Shown here: piece after piece, positions 20,132 through 21,454 of the stretch
Layout: each line of letters starts with the position of its first letter
Position numbering within the stretch: the first letter of the stretch is position 1
Assembly (NCBI GenBank): GCA_003990745.1
Contig: RBNI01001654.1
Location: 1-21,454, forward strand
Reading direction: 5' to 3'
From: Jimgerdemannia flammicorona
Lineage: Eukaryota; Mucoromycota; Endogonomycetes; Endogonales; Endogonaceae
Length of the DNA stretch: 21,454 bases
Notes under the pieces: model-generated
Told to the model about the DNA's origin: nothing
What the model saw: only the letters and a program-made list of their open reading frames with translations
Database searches by the model: none
Program-made: the position numbers and the translations under genes

Positions 20132-20144
20132 AATAGAATAATAT
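20132..20144 (+). repeat. Target-site duplication of LINE copy 2, right
   Basis: Second copy of AATAGAATAATAT, directly after the A tail. Gypsy sequence continues from 20145. Confidence 0.92.
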
Positions 20145-20950
20145 AAAGAAGATCTACAAACCTCTGGAGATTGTTAAGATAGAAGATAAAGTTCTAATGT
20201 ATTAATATATAGTAGAAGCTTAAAACTGAAGCCCAAGTGAAAAGAACCTTATATTGTGCAAAATATAATTAAAACCATCTTTTGATTATGAAAACTATCA
20301 GATACAATCACCCCCACCACTATCTACTGAAACTGACTCAAGAAGTACAATGGCTAACTAATGAAGTACTGCTCTAGTTCTTAAGATTACAAGTGCTGCC
20401 CAGTAAGTCATAGAAAGACAATAGTATTCCACTAAGCTACCAGTTATGGAGAAATTCTTTAATAGTATTTAAGCATTATATATACTCACCTATTATAAAT
20501 TTTATACTTTAGAGTCTACTAATATTATATAGAGTTTCAGAGTACTTTAAGTTAGAGAAACTACTAAATGAAAAAAACATAACTAAAGAAAAATAGATTG
20601 CAGAGTATCAGATATCCTTCACCCAGATAACTATAGCCAAATAGATCTACAAACTATTCAAGAATTATAAGAAGCTCTGGTCTATTTCTGAGGAGTAGTC
20701 CCAGAAAATTTCTGGCTGATAAAAAGATACTATTGGAAAAATATAATTGAGTAGATTATATAGTTCAAGAATATATAATTGGTTAAAGTATGAGAGTTTG
20801 AATAAGATGATTCAGAGGTGAAATCACTTATTCAGAAGAAAGTTATAATAGTTGATCTAAAGTAGTAGAGGCAGAGTACTGAATTTTAGCAGACAAAAAA
20901 AAATTATGATAATGTAGACAGTACCCTAGAGTACTGGACCTTTTAGACTT
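20145..20950 (+). pseudogene. Gypsy A integrase C-terminus and downstream frame
   Basis: The frame continues from 14401 and first gives IKKIYKPLEIVKIEDKVLMY, which resembles the integrase C-terminal GDKVLL-type fold (about 20145-20200). The same frame then stays protein-like for about 250 more codons, interrupted by TAA/TAG/TGA only (for example DYENYQIQSPPPLSTETDS, LPVMEKFFNS, PENFWLIKRYYWKN, LIQKKVIIVDLK). Copy B has the matching sequence in the same frame, such as PALAYF and YIKKYY opposite EALVYF and LIKRYY. I recognise no chromodomain or envelope-like feature. It is either a C-terminal extension of pol or a separate small 3' gene whose start is obscured. Confidence 0.65.
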
Positions 20951-21002
20951 TCTGGATCTATTGAATAGTTTCTGTAATAATTTCAGAGAACTCTTAAATT
21001 AC

Positions 21003-21083
21003 AGTATAGTATAGTATAGAGAGTAATTTAATACTTATATTGACACACTTATATTGACAAACTTAGTATAAGTTATACTAAGT
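21003..21083. repeat. Short tandem repeats and a perfect palindrome
   Basis: An AGTAT-type run (about 21003-21019) is followed by two 14-nt tandem units, ACTTATATTGACAC (21033-21046) and ACTTATATTGACAA (21047-21060). Immediately after is the palindrome ACTTAGTATAA-G-TTATACTAAGT (21061-21083; 11-nt arms, one central base). Homology between the gypsy copies fades here, so it may mark an element boundary. Confidence 0.7.
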
Positions 21084-21410
21084 CATATATTATAGATTCT
21101 ACTCCTATCTCATCTTTAGCACCTATCTCTATCTCTATCTTTACTCCCATTATTTTGCTATTACTATTCTCTGTTCTTGATAGTGCCTCATCATAGTTTT
21201 CTTCTTTAATGACTTTATTATCTCCTGGTACTCTTTCTACCTTCTTGTCAATATTATTATTATCTGAGATAGTGTCTTATCACTATATTCTGAGTTGTTA
21301 TCATCTTCTAGACCACTACCATCTTCTGAATTGTTACTGTTTTCTAAATTGTTATTATCTTTTAGAGTCATCTTATTACCAACTTTGGAGTTATCTCATT
21401 ACTGTTATCT
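21073..21410 (-). pseudogene. Acidic Asn/Ser-rich coding fragment, unrecognised
   Basis: Read on the minus strand from about 21410, the sequence encodes SDKTLSQ-ending Asn/Asp/Ser/Glu-rich protein (LENSNNSEDGSGLEDDNNSE). After a frame change near 21260 it continues as KKVERVPGDNKVIKEENYDE to IEIEIGAKDEIG and IIYDLV, with a stop at 21073-21075. About 110 codons in two frames carry no stop within each segment, which is unusual in this AT-rich neighbourhood. The composition resembles a low-complexity N-terminal region of a retrotransposon gag or a disordered host protein. There is no domain, and the orientation is opposite to gypsy A. Confidence 0.35.
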
Positions 21411-21417
21411 GGGATTA

Positions 21418-21454
21418 TTTTATTTTATTTTATTTTATTTTTTTTTTTTTTTTT
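21418..21454. repeat. (TTTTA)n followed by poly-T at window edge
   Basis: Four TTTTA units run into 17 T residues, which reach the end of the window. It may be the A-rich 5' flank or tail of something on the minus strand, or simply a low-complexity assembly edge. Confidence 0.8.

Overview
The window looks like a transposon graveyard from a filamentous fungus. I found no intact gene. The evidence is: two non-LTR (LINE) families or subfamilies and two Ty3/gypsy copies, all full of stops; very low CpG over most of the window; and paired copies that differ mainly by CA->TA on one strand and TG->TA on the other. That is the pattern of repeat-induced point mutation (RIP), known from Pezizomycotina. 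The phylum is an inference. The only CpG-containing, ordinary-looking DNA is about 300-860.

Layout from left to right. 1-400 is AT-rich with LTR-like promoter and poly(A) motifs. 406-860 is a possible host-gene remnant on the minus strand. About 1380-3061 is the 3' half of gypsy copy B on the minus strand, split by a palindromic MITE (2235-2821). 3061 to about 5325 is LINE unit 1a, which has ORF1 only and carries a second MITE of the same family (4494-4912). About 5325-11505 is LINE unit 1b, which has part of ORF1, endonuclease and reverse transcriptase, and ends in an (AAT)n tail. Inside 1b is a 1.19-kb poly(A)-tailed retro-insertion with target-site duplications (9855-11042). About 11518-14401 and 20145-21000 form gypsy copy A on the plus strand. 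It is interrupted in its integrase by a nearly full-length LINE, copy 2 (14402-20131), with a 13-bp target-site duplication. The right edge holds short repeats, a perfect palindrome, an acidic/Asn-rich minus-strand reading frame and a poly-T run.

How the pieces relate. The two gypsy copies are inverted relative to each other and align over the integrase C-terminus and about 850 nt beyond it. The LINE family encodes a two-ORF element. ORF1 has about 629 codons and I see no CCHC knuckle in it. ORF2 is an APE-type endonuclease, then an L1/Tx1-like reverse transcriptase with FADD, then a CCHC-like tail. Copy 2 is the youngest and least mutated; units 1a and 1b and the gypsies are much more eroded. 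I found no RNA genes, CRISPR arrays or functional operons. The items most worth following up are the unidentified poly(A) retro-insertion, the TA-flanked MITE family, the shared reading frame downstream of the gypsy integrase, and the chimeric ORF1 junction.
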